Position numbers and translations under genes: made by a program
Assembly: GCA_016784625.1 (NCBI GenBank)
Contig: JADHUF010000067.1
Location: forward strand, 1 to 6,176
DNA length: 6,176 bases
DNA from: Candidatus Nitrosopumilus sp.
GTDB taxonomy: Archaea > Thermoproteota > Nitrososphaeria > Nitrososphaerales > Nitrosopumilaceae
Direction of reading: 5' to 3'
The notes under the pieces: generated by a model
The model's database searches: none
The model's input: the letters and a program-made list of their open reading frames with translations, nothing else
Told to the model about the DNA's origin: nothing
Part shown: positions 1-6,176 of the stretch, piece after piece
Layout: each line of letters starts with the position of its first letter
Position numbering within the stretch: the first letter of the stretch is position 1

Positions 1-1655
1 AAGTTCCTTCTGTTGGAACACTAATTCCTGATAAAAAAGAATCTGTAAACTTTGATGGTACTGAAAATATTTTCATTGAGGGTGAAAATCTTGAAGTTTT
101 AAAATTATTGCAAAAATCGTATTCTGGTAAAATTAAAATGATATACATTGATCCTCCATATAACACTGGAAATGATTTTGTCTATAAAGATAATTTTGAA
201 AATTCTGTAAAGTCCTATCTGGAAAAAACTGAACAATCAAAATCTGGTATAATTCTAACCTCTAATCCTGAGTCTTCAGGCCGATTCCATTCTGATTGGA
301 TTTCATTTATGTACCCTAGATTATTTTTAGCACGAGAACTTTTGAAAACTGATGGTGTGATTTTCATATCTATTGGAGATAATGAAGTTCAAAATCTAAA
401 AATTATTATGAATGAAATTTTTGGTGAAGAAAATTTTATTAGTACTATTATTTGGCAAAAAAATTATTCTCCACGGAATGATGCAAAATATTTTTCTGAG
501 ATGCATGATTACATTCTTTGTTATGCAAAAAATAAAATTTCTAACAATGAAATAGGCTGGAAACGTAATTTATTACCTCGTACTGTTGAACAAAATAATC
601 GTTATACAAATCGAGATAATGATCCACGCGGTCTTTGGAAACCTGAAAATTTAACTGCAAAAAGATATACTGAATCAGATATTTATCCAATAATTACTCC
701 TAGTGGTCGTTCAGTATTGCCATCAAAAGGACGAAGTTGGGTTGTTTCTAAGGAAAAATTACAAAAATTGATCAAAGATAATCGAATTTGGTTTGGAGAA
801 AATGGAGATGGTGTGCCATCCAAAAAAAATTTTCTTTCTGAAGTTCAACAAGGTAGTGTACCTGTTACCATCTGGTTTCGTGATGTTGTAGGTGATAATC
901 AAGATGCCTCTAGAGAACTTAAATCTCTTTTTGAAAATCCACCTTTTGAGACGCCTAAACCAACACGATTGATTAAACAAATACTTGAGTTATCTACTTC
1001 TACGGATTCAGAAGATATTGTTCTTGATTTTTTTGCTGGTTCAGGAACTACTGCTCACTCAATAATTAATCAAAATATTTTAGATTGTGGTACGAGAAAA
1101 TTCATTTTAGTACAAATTCCAGAAAAATGTCCTGATGGCAGTCTTGCTAAAAAAGAAGGTTATCATAACATTTCTGAAATTTCTAAAGAAAGAATTAGAA
1201 GAATAATCAAGAAAATTAAAGCTGATGAAAAACAACAAAAACTTGATACTAAATTAAAACAAGATCTTGGTTTCAAAGTCTTCAAACTTGCAAAATCAAA
1301 CTACAAAATCTGGGAAGATGTAAAAGATGAAACAAAACTCAAAGAACAACTCAAATTATTTGAAGATCCTTTAATTAAAAATTACAACGATATTGATGTT
1401 CTTTATGAAATTATTCTCAAAGAAGGATATTCGTTAAACTCTAAAATTGAAACATTCCGAGAAAAACCAAATAAAATCTACAAAGTTTCAGATGATGAAT
1501 TTTTCTTTTATGTTACACTGGATAAAAAATTAGATGAAAAATCCATACAAAATCTGAATTTGGACCAAAATACCATGTTTGTGTGCCTGGATTCTGCACT
1601 TGATGACTCTCAAAAGACAAATCTGAATAAACTCTGTAAATTGAAAATGATATGA
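1..1655 (+). CDS. mod: Type III restriction-modification DNA methyltransferase (Mod subunit), N-terminus cut off by window edge
   Basis: Likely transfers a methyl group from S-adenosylmethionine to N6 of adenine in a specific, probably asymmetric, DNA site. The frame is open from the left edge (first full codon at base 3) to TGA at 1653-1655, giving 550 visible residues. Numbered from the first visible codon, FIEGENLEVL (about 24-33) is the usual Mod lead-in, DPPYNTG (50-56) is catalytic motif IV, SGRFHSDW and MYPRLFLARELL follow, and DFFAGSGTT (342-350) is the AdoMet-binding motif I. Motif IV before motif I marks the beta class; the stretch between them should hold the target-recognition domain. 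The C-terminal part (GFKVFKLAKSNYKIWED onward) and the ending LCKLKMI resemble complete Mod proteins, so the 3' end looks intact. Some tens of N-terminal residues are probably missing. A Res helicase-nuclease gene normally follows mod; here a converging rad50 follows instead, so it may be a solitary methylase. The family call is firm, but the target site cannot be read. Confidence 0.93.
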   Translation, partial: VPSVGTLIPDKKESVNFDGTENIFIEGENLEVLKLLQKSYSGKIKMIYIDPPYNTGNDFVYKDNFENSVKSYLEKTEQSKSGIILTSNPESSGRFHSDWISFMYPRLFLARELLKTDGVIFISIGDNEVQNLKIIMNEIFGEENFISTIIWQKNYSPRNDAKYFSEMHDYILCYAKNKISNNEIGWKRNLLPRTVEQNNRYTNRDNDPRGLWKPENLTAKRYTESDIYPIITPSGRSVLPSKGRSWVVSKEKLQKLIKDNRIWFGENGDGVPSKKNFLSEVQQGSVPVTIWFRDVVGDNQDASRELKSLFENPPFETPKPTRLIKQILELSTSTDSEDIVLDFFAGSGTTAHSIINQNILDCGTRKFILVQIPEKCPDGSLAKKEGYHNISEISKERIRRIIKKIKADEKQQKLDTKLKQDLGFKVFKLAKSNYKIWEDVKDETKLKEQLKLFEDPLIKNYNDIDVLYEIILKEGYSLNSKIETFREKPNKIYKVSDDEFFFYVTLDKKLDEKSIQNLNLDQNTMFVCLDSALDDSQKTNLNKLCKLKMI

Positions 1656-1681
1656 TTCAAAATAAATTTATTTTAATTCAT
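1652..1681. terminator. AT-rich palindrome at the mod/rad50 junction, probable bidirectional terminator
   Basis: The core AAAATAAATTTATTTT (1659-1674) is a perfect 16-bp palindrome. Pairing continues outward to 1652/1681 with only two mismatched pairs (1658/1675 and 1656/1677). It spans the mod stop codon, the 17-bp spacer and the last rad50 codons, including the rad50 stop. Each strand reads TTTATTTT as it leaves its gene, which fits archaeal termination at oligo-T stretches. Termination in both directions is inferred from position and composition. An AT-only stem is weak as RNA, so the T-runs may matter more than the hairpin, and chance palindromy in AT-rich DNA is possible. Confidence 0.5.
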
Positions 1682-4099
1682 TCTTAAAATCTTAGATAAT
1701 CCATTCTCTTTTGAAATCTGGAAAATATTATCCACATACGTTTCCAGTTCTTTTTCATGAGAAACAAGTATGATTTGCTCTGATTTCAACTCATCTAACA
1801 ACTCTCGAATTTTGCCCAGTTGATTCTTTGAAAATCCATCTGTTGGCTCATCTAAAATCAACAAATTAGACTTCATTGATTCTGTCTCTTTTCTCATTAG
1901 GGAATTCAAAGTCAATCTATAAGCTAGTGCAATACTTGTTTTTTCCCCTCCTGACAAATAACCTATCTCTTGATCAAATCCATCCTGATTTACAATTGGT
2001 GTAAAGTTCTCATCAATTCGAGATTCTTTGGTAGGATCCTCAACCAAAATAGAATACCATCTTGTGTATGTTTCATTAAAATTCTGCAAAATTGACAACA
2101 ACACTTGTTTTTCAATCTGAGAGATAGTTGGAATAAAAAATACTTCTAGCCATTCCTGGAATTGATCAAATTTCTTATACTTTGTTTCATATTTTCTAGA
2201 TTCTATAATTTTAGATTTATTTTGTTTTACTTTATCAGTTTCATTTTTCAAATTCTCTAAAGATGCTGCAATGATACTGGAAACAGTAGTTATTTCTTTT
2301 CTGAGTGAATCTAATTCATTTTCTTTACTAGTAACACTTTCTTCTGAATTCTCAAAAGAATCAAGTTTCACTTGAATCTGCTCTAGTTCTGTTTCCATCT
2401 CTGAAATCTTGAAATCTAGAGAATCTATTTCCTCTTTATGCTCAACAATACTTTTTTCAACTTTTTGTTTTGCCTTGATTATCTGCTTCATTTGGTCTGT
2501 TGAACTCTCAAATTGCATCACTCTGTCTTTTAATTCAGTTAGATACTCTACTGGATTCTTACCTTCAAATTCTGGGTCTTGGAGTTTATTATCTAGCTCT
2601 TTAATTTCAATATCTAACTGATTCTCTCTTGCAGATTTTACTTTAAATTCTTCAATTCCAGGAATGATACTCTGAATCTGTAAGATTTCCTGGTCATATG
2701 AGTCAATTTTACTCTGAATTTCTTTAGATTTTGTATTTGATTCGAAAAATGAGTCAGTAATTGATTGCAATTCTACAGATAATGATTCTACTTCCTTTTT
2801 TTTCTCATCAACTAAACTATGATGATGCTCATCAGTAATCTCTTGTTTGCATGTGGGGCATGCATTTCCTAATTGGGAAAACTTTGCAATCTCATTTTCC
2901 AATGACCCTTTGAGTGTCTCTTTCTGAATTTTTTGATCATTAACTTTTTCCAGTTTTTCTTTAATTTCATTTGCAAACTTTTCTAATGATTCTTTTTCTT
3001 GTAACAAATCATTTAATGTGCCTTGAAATGATTCTTTCTCTGAATCTACCTTTTCACCAAATTTGTCTTTTAATCGTGTAATATCTTGATGTATGCTATT
3101 TTTTTCAGACTTTGACTTTATCACTTCATCATTAATTTTCTGGAATTTTTTAATTTCAGACATTATATCTGGAATGCTTTGTGTAGTTTCAGGTTTTTTT
3201 ACCTCTAGTAATTTCTCTAACTTTTCATTATTTTCTTTTAATTCAATTCCATAATTTGTAAAATCTTGCTCAATTCTCTCTATTCGTGTTTTATTTGCAT
3301 CTATCTTTTCATCTAGATTATCTTTTGTCAATTCTAGTTTTATTTTTTCACTATTTTTTGCTTGTATCTCTTTTAGTTCGTGTATTTTTTTATTCTCGTT
3401 TTCCTGACAAATTTTTTGCCATTTTTGTTTTTCTGAAATTTCAGATTCTAATTCAGAAATAATTCCTTTAGATTTACTAATTTCAGATTCTAATTGTAAA
3501 ATATCACTGAATTTTTCTTTTAACACTGCGGATTTTGTTTTAATTTCAGATAACACTTCACGGGCATTTGATTCAGCAATGCTGTAATCCTCAATTCCAA
3601 ATGCTTTACGAATGGTTTCTAGTCTTTTTTTAGAGTCAAAAAGCACCTCTTTCATGGCTTCCTGAGGCGTAAATATGGCGTATCTGAATATCTTACTCTC
3701 AGCTTTCGGATCAGCTGGCTCATTAAATTTTAAAATCTGCAAGACTCGCTGTTTTAATTCAGATGGTGATAATGGCTCTTTTTCACCATCAATCTTTATC
3801 CAGGAATTTTTTGGATCTTGATTAACGCTAGAATTTTTCCTCAACAAAGTTCGTTTAATTTCATATTTTTCTCCATCTACTGAAAAATCTAAAATTACAT
3901 GCCCTGTTTCTGATTTTTTTGCAAGTAAACTCTCAGCTTTTTGACTACCTAAACCAAACAATGCAAACTCTATTGCCATGAGTACTGTAGATTTACCTGA
4001 ACCGATATCTCCTTCAAACAAAGTAATCCCACGTGGAAATTCTACTTCCTCATGATAATAACTTCGAATGTTATCAATAACTATGGAATTAAGAAGCAT
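1673..4099 (-). CDS. rad50: DNA double-strand break repair ATPase Rad50
   Basis: ABC/SMC-type ATPase that pairs with Mre11 to tether and process DNA ends in homologous recombination. The ATG at 4097-4099 opens MLLNSIVIDNIRSY, the usual Rad50 beginning. Domains in order: Walker A GDIGSGKST (residues 30-38); Q-loop Gln in FTPQEA (Q146); a first Lys/Glu-rich coiled-coil arm (about 185-405); zinc hook CPTC (C414, C417) for dimerisation through zinc; a returning arm (about 428-650); ABC signature YLSGGEK (714-720); Walker B LLILDE ending at D750-E751; and H-loop His781 in VSHE. The hook lies midway, giving arms of similar length. At 808 residues it is somewhat shorter than well-studied archaeal Rad50 proteins of nearly 900. 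After Walker B the sequence is PTDGFSKNQ, without the usual D-loop Leu-Asp. The gene overlaps the mre11 end by 11 bp, so translation is probably coupled. It ends 17 bp from the converging mod gene. No frameshift or truncation is seen. Confidence 0.96.
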   Translation of the reverse strand: MLLNSIVIDNIRSYYHEEVEFPRGITLFEGDIGSGKSTVLMAIEFALFGLGSQKAESLLAKKSETGHVILDFSVDGEKYEIKRTLLRKNSSVNQDPKNSWIKIDGEKEPLSPSELKQRVLQILKFNEPADPKAESKIFRYAIFTPQEAMKEVLFDSKKRLETIRKAFGIEDYSIAESNAREVLSEIKTKSAVLKEKFSDILQLESEISKSKGIISELESEISEKQKWQKICQENENKKIHELKEIQAKNSEKIKLELTKDNLDEKIDANKTRIERIEQDFTNYGIELKENNEKLEKLLEVKKPETTQSIPDIMSEIKKFQKINDEVIKSKSEKNSIHQDITRLKDKFGEKVDSEKESFQGTLNDLLQEKESLEKFANEIKEKLEKVNDQKIQKETLKGSLENEIAKFSQLGNACPTCKQEITDEHHHSLVDEKKKEVESLSVELQSITDSFFESNTKSKEIQSKIDSYDQEILQIQSIIPGIEEFKVKSARENQLDIEIKELDNKLQDPEFEGKNPVEYLTELKDRVMQFESSTDQMKQIIKAKQKVEKSIVEHKEEIDSLDFKISEMETELEQIQVKLDSFENSEESVTSKENELDSLRKEITTVSSIIAASLENLKNETDKVKQNKSKIIESRKYETKYKKFDQFQEWLEVFFIPTISQIEKQVLLSILQNFNETYTRWYSILVEDPTKESRIDENFTPIVNQDGFDQEIGYLSGGEKTSIALAYRLTLNSLMRKETESMKSNLLILDEPTDGFSKNQLGKIRELLDELKSEQIILVSHEKELETYVDNIFQISKENGLSKILRMN

Positions 4100-5342
4100 C
4101 TTCTAGTCCTAAAATTGCTAAAGCATTATCTCTAATTCTTGGAATGTATTCATTTTTCTTTTCATTAATTAATAATGGCTGACCTAACTCTGATAGTAAT
4201 TTCTTTGCAAGTTTGATTCCATCCTCACCTAACAACTCTGTATGGTCAAATCGTAATTGCCCAATGTTTTCAGAGAACACATTTGTTTCAATCTCTTCTT
4301 TGTTTGCACCCTTGGCTTCTGTAATTGAGTATTCTTTTGATGTTAATTGATTCTTACTTACATTGACCATCATTGCATTTTGTTCATTGAGACTGTCTCT
4401 GATTGCAGAAATATCTACATCTGCAGTTTTGCCTGATGTTAGTTCTCCTTTAACTTTAATTATTACAACTTTACCTGCAGGATCAATATCTTTTGTTTTC
4501 TCTAACAACTCTTGATTGATTGATTCTGCTTTTCTGTTATCTGCATTAACTTCAATAATTTCATAAGTAGTATTTTCAATCTCTACAAACTCTACTGATT
4601 TTACAACATCTTCAAATTCAACTAAAACAAAACCGCGTTTTTGTCCATTTGCATTATCTTCCAAATCTGCATGATATCCTGCAAATGGAGTTCCAGGGTA
4701 TACGACGTTTGAATATCCATCAAATGACTGATGATTGAACTTATGCATGTGACCTCCTGCATAATATGAGAATCCTTTAGGTAGCAATGAAAGTGGCATA
4801 AGGTCCCCATCCATGCCTGTATCTGTCTTCATATCTGAAATTCCACCATGAAACAAGAATATCTTAAAGCCTGATTCAGCCTCTAGACTATCTCTATCTA
4901 GTTTCTCGTACCATTCTCTGTCTTTTCCCACCTTCAAACCAGACAGACCAGTAATTTTGGCACCTGTCTTTTCATCAACTAGGAATTCTAAAGATATGGT
5001 GCTATCTTCATGACTTGTTGCACGAGTTACTTTGGTGATGTATCCCACTTCTGCAAGCAAATCAATTACAGAGTTTGATACTGGTGAGAAATCATGACTT
5101 CCATAAACTACATAGATTGGGATACCTGCATCATGCACTGCTCGAAACTTTGCAAATGCAAACTTTTGAACTCGCATCTCTGGAATGTTTACGTGAAATA
5201 AATCCCCTGGAATTAAAATAAAATCTACTTTACTAGAAATACACTCATCAATTGCTTTTTCAAATACTTGCTGCTCTATTTTTTGCAAGGCATCGTGTTT
5301 TTGAAAACCTAAATGAATATCAGATAGATGTGCAAATAGCAA
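4089..5342 (-). CDS. mre11: DNA repair exonuclease/endonuclease Mre11
   Basis: Manganese-dependent nuclease of the calcineurin-like phosphoesterase family, acting with Rad50 to trim broken DNA ends. The start is TTG (5340-5342): an in-frame TAA lies directly upstream and no other start codon precedes the conserved DIHLG, so the non-ATG start is forced. Metal-site motifs: DIHLG (D8, H10), GDLFH (D47), GSHD (81-84, H83), LFHGG (H165) and GGHMH (H198, H200). All expected ligands are present except in motif III, where the usual GNHD/GNHE Asn is Ser82. The middle (about 220-320) should be the capping domain that shapes DNA access. The lysine-rich C-terminus, with helix-like LAKKLLSEL and IRDNALAILGLED, is the likely Rad50-binding part. 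Length (417) is normal for archaeal Mre11. It sits 4 bp after herA and overlaps rad50 by 11 bp, so it should be made from the same transcript. Confidence 0.96.
   Translation of the reverse strand: MLFAHLSDIHLGFQKHDALQKIEQQVFEKAIDECISSKVDFILIPGDLFHVNIPEMRVQKFAFAKFRAVHDAGIPIYVVYGSHDFSPVSNSVIDLLAEVGYITKVTRATSHEDSTISLEFLVDEKTGAKITGLSGLKVGKDREWYEKLDRDSLEAESGFKIFLFHGGISDMKTDTGMDGDLMPLSLLPKGFSYYAGGHMHKFNHQSFDGYSNVVYPGTPFAGYHADLEDNANGQKRGFVLVEFEDVVKSVEFVEIENTTYEIIEVNADNRKAESINQELLEKTKDIDPAGKVVIIKVKGELTSGKTADVDISAIRDSLNEQNAMMVNVSKNQLTSKEYSITEAKGANKEEIETNVFSENIGQLRFDHTELLGEDGIKLAKKLLSELGQPLLINEKKNEYIPRIRDNALAILGLEDAS
4107..4110 (-). promoter_or_regulatory. Possible weak ribosome binding site for rad50
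   Basis: On the minus strand AGGA lies 7 nt before the rad50 ATG, inside the last codons of mre11. It matches the first four bases of the Shine-Dalgarno consensus AGGAGGTGAT. With the 11-bp gene overlap, ribosomes ending mre11 may also restart here, so the motif may be only auxiliary. Confidence 0.4.
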
Positions 5343-5346
5343 TTAT

Positions 5347-6176
5347 CTAAAACACCTTTGTCTTGCCAGTTTCAGGTGTTACACCTTTCTCTTTTACAAT
5401 ATCCTCAAACAATGGAATCTTAATCGGCATTGCAAATGGAACAAAGATGCTGGTAATTATTGCCTCACCTTTATCCAAACTTGCAATGTTTTTGTCATCT
5501 TCAGATAGATCCTGAGAAGCAGAAGCAATGATTGCCTCTCTTTCTTGCTTCATCTCGTTTCCTAGAATTATCTTTGTATTCATGTTTGCAAGAATAGTTT
5601 TTGGAATGACACTTGATAATTGTGTAATTGCAGTTAGTCCAACTTTGAACTTTCGTCCCTCTTTAGCAATTGTTGAATAGATATTGTCATTTCTTGTAGT
5701 TAGTACATCGACTCCAATAACACGTGGTGCTTCCTCAATTACTATTGTAGCTACAGGTTTGCGTTCCAACTCTCCACTGGCTTTGGCGTCTTTGTATTTT
5801 TGTAATAACTTTGATGCAATAATATTTCCAACTAGTAACTCTGCCTCATCACCCAATCGAGATGTATCTAAAACTACAACTTTGCCTGCCTCGATATCTT
5901 TTACAATATCATCTACTGTGGTCAATCCCTTGGTGGTGCTATCAAATACTTCATGTCGAGAAAATACAACTCCTTCCTCATCTTTTTCCAGGCTCAATAA
6001 TAGGCGTAATTTCCTCTGAACTACCATCATTGTGGCCGCAGCAAAATCGCCTCTACTTGGTGTAGTGCTCTCCATTCCTGCAGCAACTGCATCAGTAACC
6101 ATCAACTCTCGAACCCAGTTTGACCTGTGCTGTCTGTGTGCCATTCTGATTGCCTGGAATTGCGGATCAGAAAAGT
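5347..6176 (-). CDS. herA: DNA double-strand break repair helicase/translocase HerA, C-terminal part (5' end beyond window)
   Basis: HerA is a hexameric ATP-driven DNA translocase of the FtsK/VirB4-like superfamily. In archaea it binds the nuclease NurA and extends resection after Mre11-Rad50. The frame is open to the right edge, so about 275 C-terminal residues are visible; the HAS-barrel and Walker A lie outside. Numbered from the internal Met at 6142-6144, the Walker B strand is ATIVIEEAP (132-140, with E137 and E138), [10 protein letters not shown] (161-170) carries a probable arginine finger (R164), and [20 protein letters not shown] (171-190) holds the conserved Gln175 region typical of HerA. 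The tail [16 protein letters not shown] is a HerA-like C-terminal strand. That Met is probably internal, because [10 protein letters not shown] continues the frame upstream and the conserved N-terminal ATPase half would otherwise be missing. TAG at 5347-5349 is followed by mre11 after 4 bp, which marks the resection operon and argues against a defence-type HerA paired with SIR2 or another effector. Confidence 0.93.
   Translation of the reverse strand, partial: FSDPQFQAIRMAHRQHRSNWVRELMVTDAVAAGMESTTPSRGDFAAATMMVVQRKLRLLLSLEKDEEGVVFSRHEVFDSTTKGLTTVDDIVKDIEAGKVVVLDTSRLGDEAELLVGNIIASKLLQKYKDAKASGELERKPVATIVIEEAPRVIGVDVLTTRNDNIYSTIAKEGRKFKVGLTAITQLSSVIPKTILANMNTKIILGNEMKQEREAIIASASQDLSEDDKNIASLDKGEAIITSIFVPFAMPIKIPLFEDIVKEKGVTPETGKTKVF
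5353..5357 (-). promoter_or_regulatory. Shine-Dalgarno-like site supporting the mre11 TTG start
   Basis: On the minus strand AGGTG, within the last sense codons of herA, lies 10 nt before the mre11 TTG. It matches the AGGTG part of the consensus AGGAGGTGAT. Its placement supports translation from the forced TTG start and coupling to the end of herA translation. Functional use is inferred. Confidence 0.5.

Noticed and set aside
108..110. TTG as the start codon of the methyltransferase.
   Set aside because: The same frame is open upstream to the window edge and encodes the conserved Mod lead-in FIEGENLEVL, so the real start is outside the window.
822..829. A8 tract in mod (and A7 at 457-463) as a phase-variation switch, as seen in some bacterial type III mod genes.
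   Set aside because: Equal tracts occur in the housekeeping rad50 (T8 on the + strand at 2796-2803), so they reflect AT-rich coding. No tandem repeats are present in the visible mod sequence.
759..980. Minus-strand open frame inside mod.
   Set aside because: It lies opposite conserved Mod coding sequence, has no recognisable domain, and looks like a shadow frame.
2409..2621. Plus-strand frame with hydrophobic, serine-rich translation inside rad50.
   Set aside because: Antisense reading of a Lys/Glu-rich coiled coil gives Phe/Ser/Leu-rich pseudo-membrane sequences; there is no independent support.
4622..4810. Small minus-strand frame inside mre11.
   Set aside because: It overlaps the metal-site and capping region of mre11 in another frame, with no conserved motif.
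5684..6065. Two overlapping plus-strand frames opposite herA.
   Set aside because: Both are antisense to conserved HerA coding sequence, with low-complexity translations and no domain.
6142..6144. ATG as the start of herA.
   Set aside because: The frame continues upstream to the edge, and starting here would leave HerA without its HAS-barrel and Walker A.
5347..6176. HerA as part of a HerA-based antiviral defence system.
   Set aside because: Its immediate partners are Mre11 and Rad50 in the standard archaeal repair order, and no SIR2, DUF4297 or similar effector gene is present.

Overview
The window is an AT-rich, almost fully coding piece of an archaeal chromosome. It carries four genes: one partial gene reading rightward on the left, and three genes reading leftward that fill the rest. 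The leftward genes are herA (3' part only), mre11 and rad50, in the tight order typical of the archaeal DNA double-strand-break resection operon. The low GC content, the lysine- and isoleucine-rich proteins, and the wording of the Mre11 and Rad50 motifs suggest a Nitrososphaerota (thaumarchaeal, Nitrosopumilus-like) genome. That lineage is an inference from style and is not proven by a marker gene here.

Layout. Bases 1-1655 (+) hold the last 550 codons of a beta-class N6-adenine DNA methyltransferase of the type III restriction-modification Mod family; its N-terminus lies left of the window. Bases 1656-1672 are a 17-bp spacer between converging genes, lying inside an AT-only palindrome that probably terminates transcription in both directions. 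Bases 1673-4099 (-) are rad50, complete at 808 codons. Bases 4089-5342 (-) are mre11, complete at 417 codons with a TTG start. Bases 5347-6176 (-) are the C-terminal 275 codons of herA, which runs off the right edge.

How the genes work together. HerA is a hexameric DNA translocase that in archaea works with the nuclease NurA. Mre11 (nuclease) and Rad50 (ABC-type ATPase with a zinc hook) form the end-processing complex. Together they resect broken ends for homologous recombination. The coupling is tight: mre11 starts 4 bp after the herA stop, and rad50 starts inside the end of mre11 with an 11-bp overlap. nurA is not on the downstream side of rad50. The Mod gene belongs to a different functional class (DNA modification or defence) and abuts the repair operon tail to tail. 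No Res (restriction) gene follows it in the window.

Most of the content is recognisable. The points worth a second look are a methyltransferase without a visible restriction partner, a Ser in place of the usual metal-binding Asn in Mre11 motif III, a Rad50 D-loop that lacks its usual Asp, and the palindrome at the gene junction. I found no RNA genes, CRISPR arrays, mobile elements or long repeats, and no room for a promoter.
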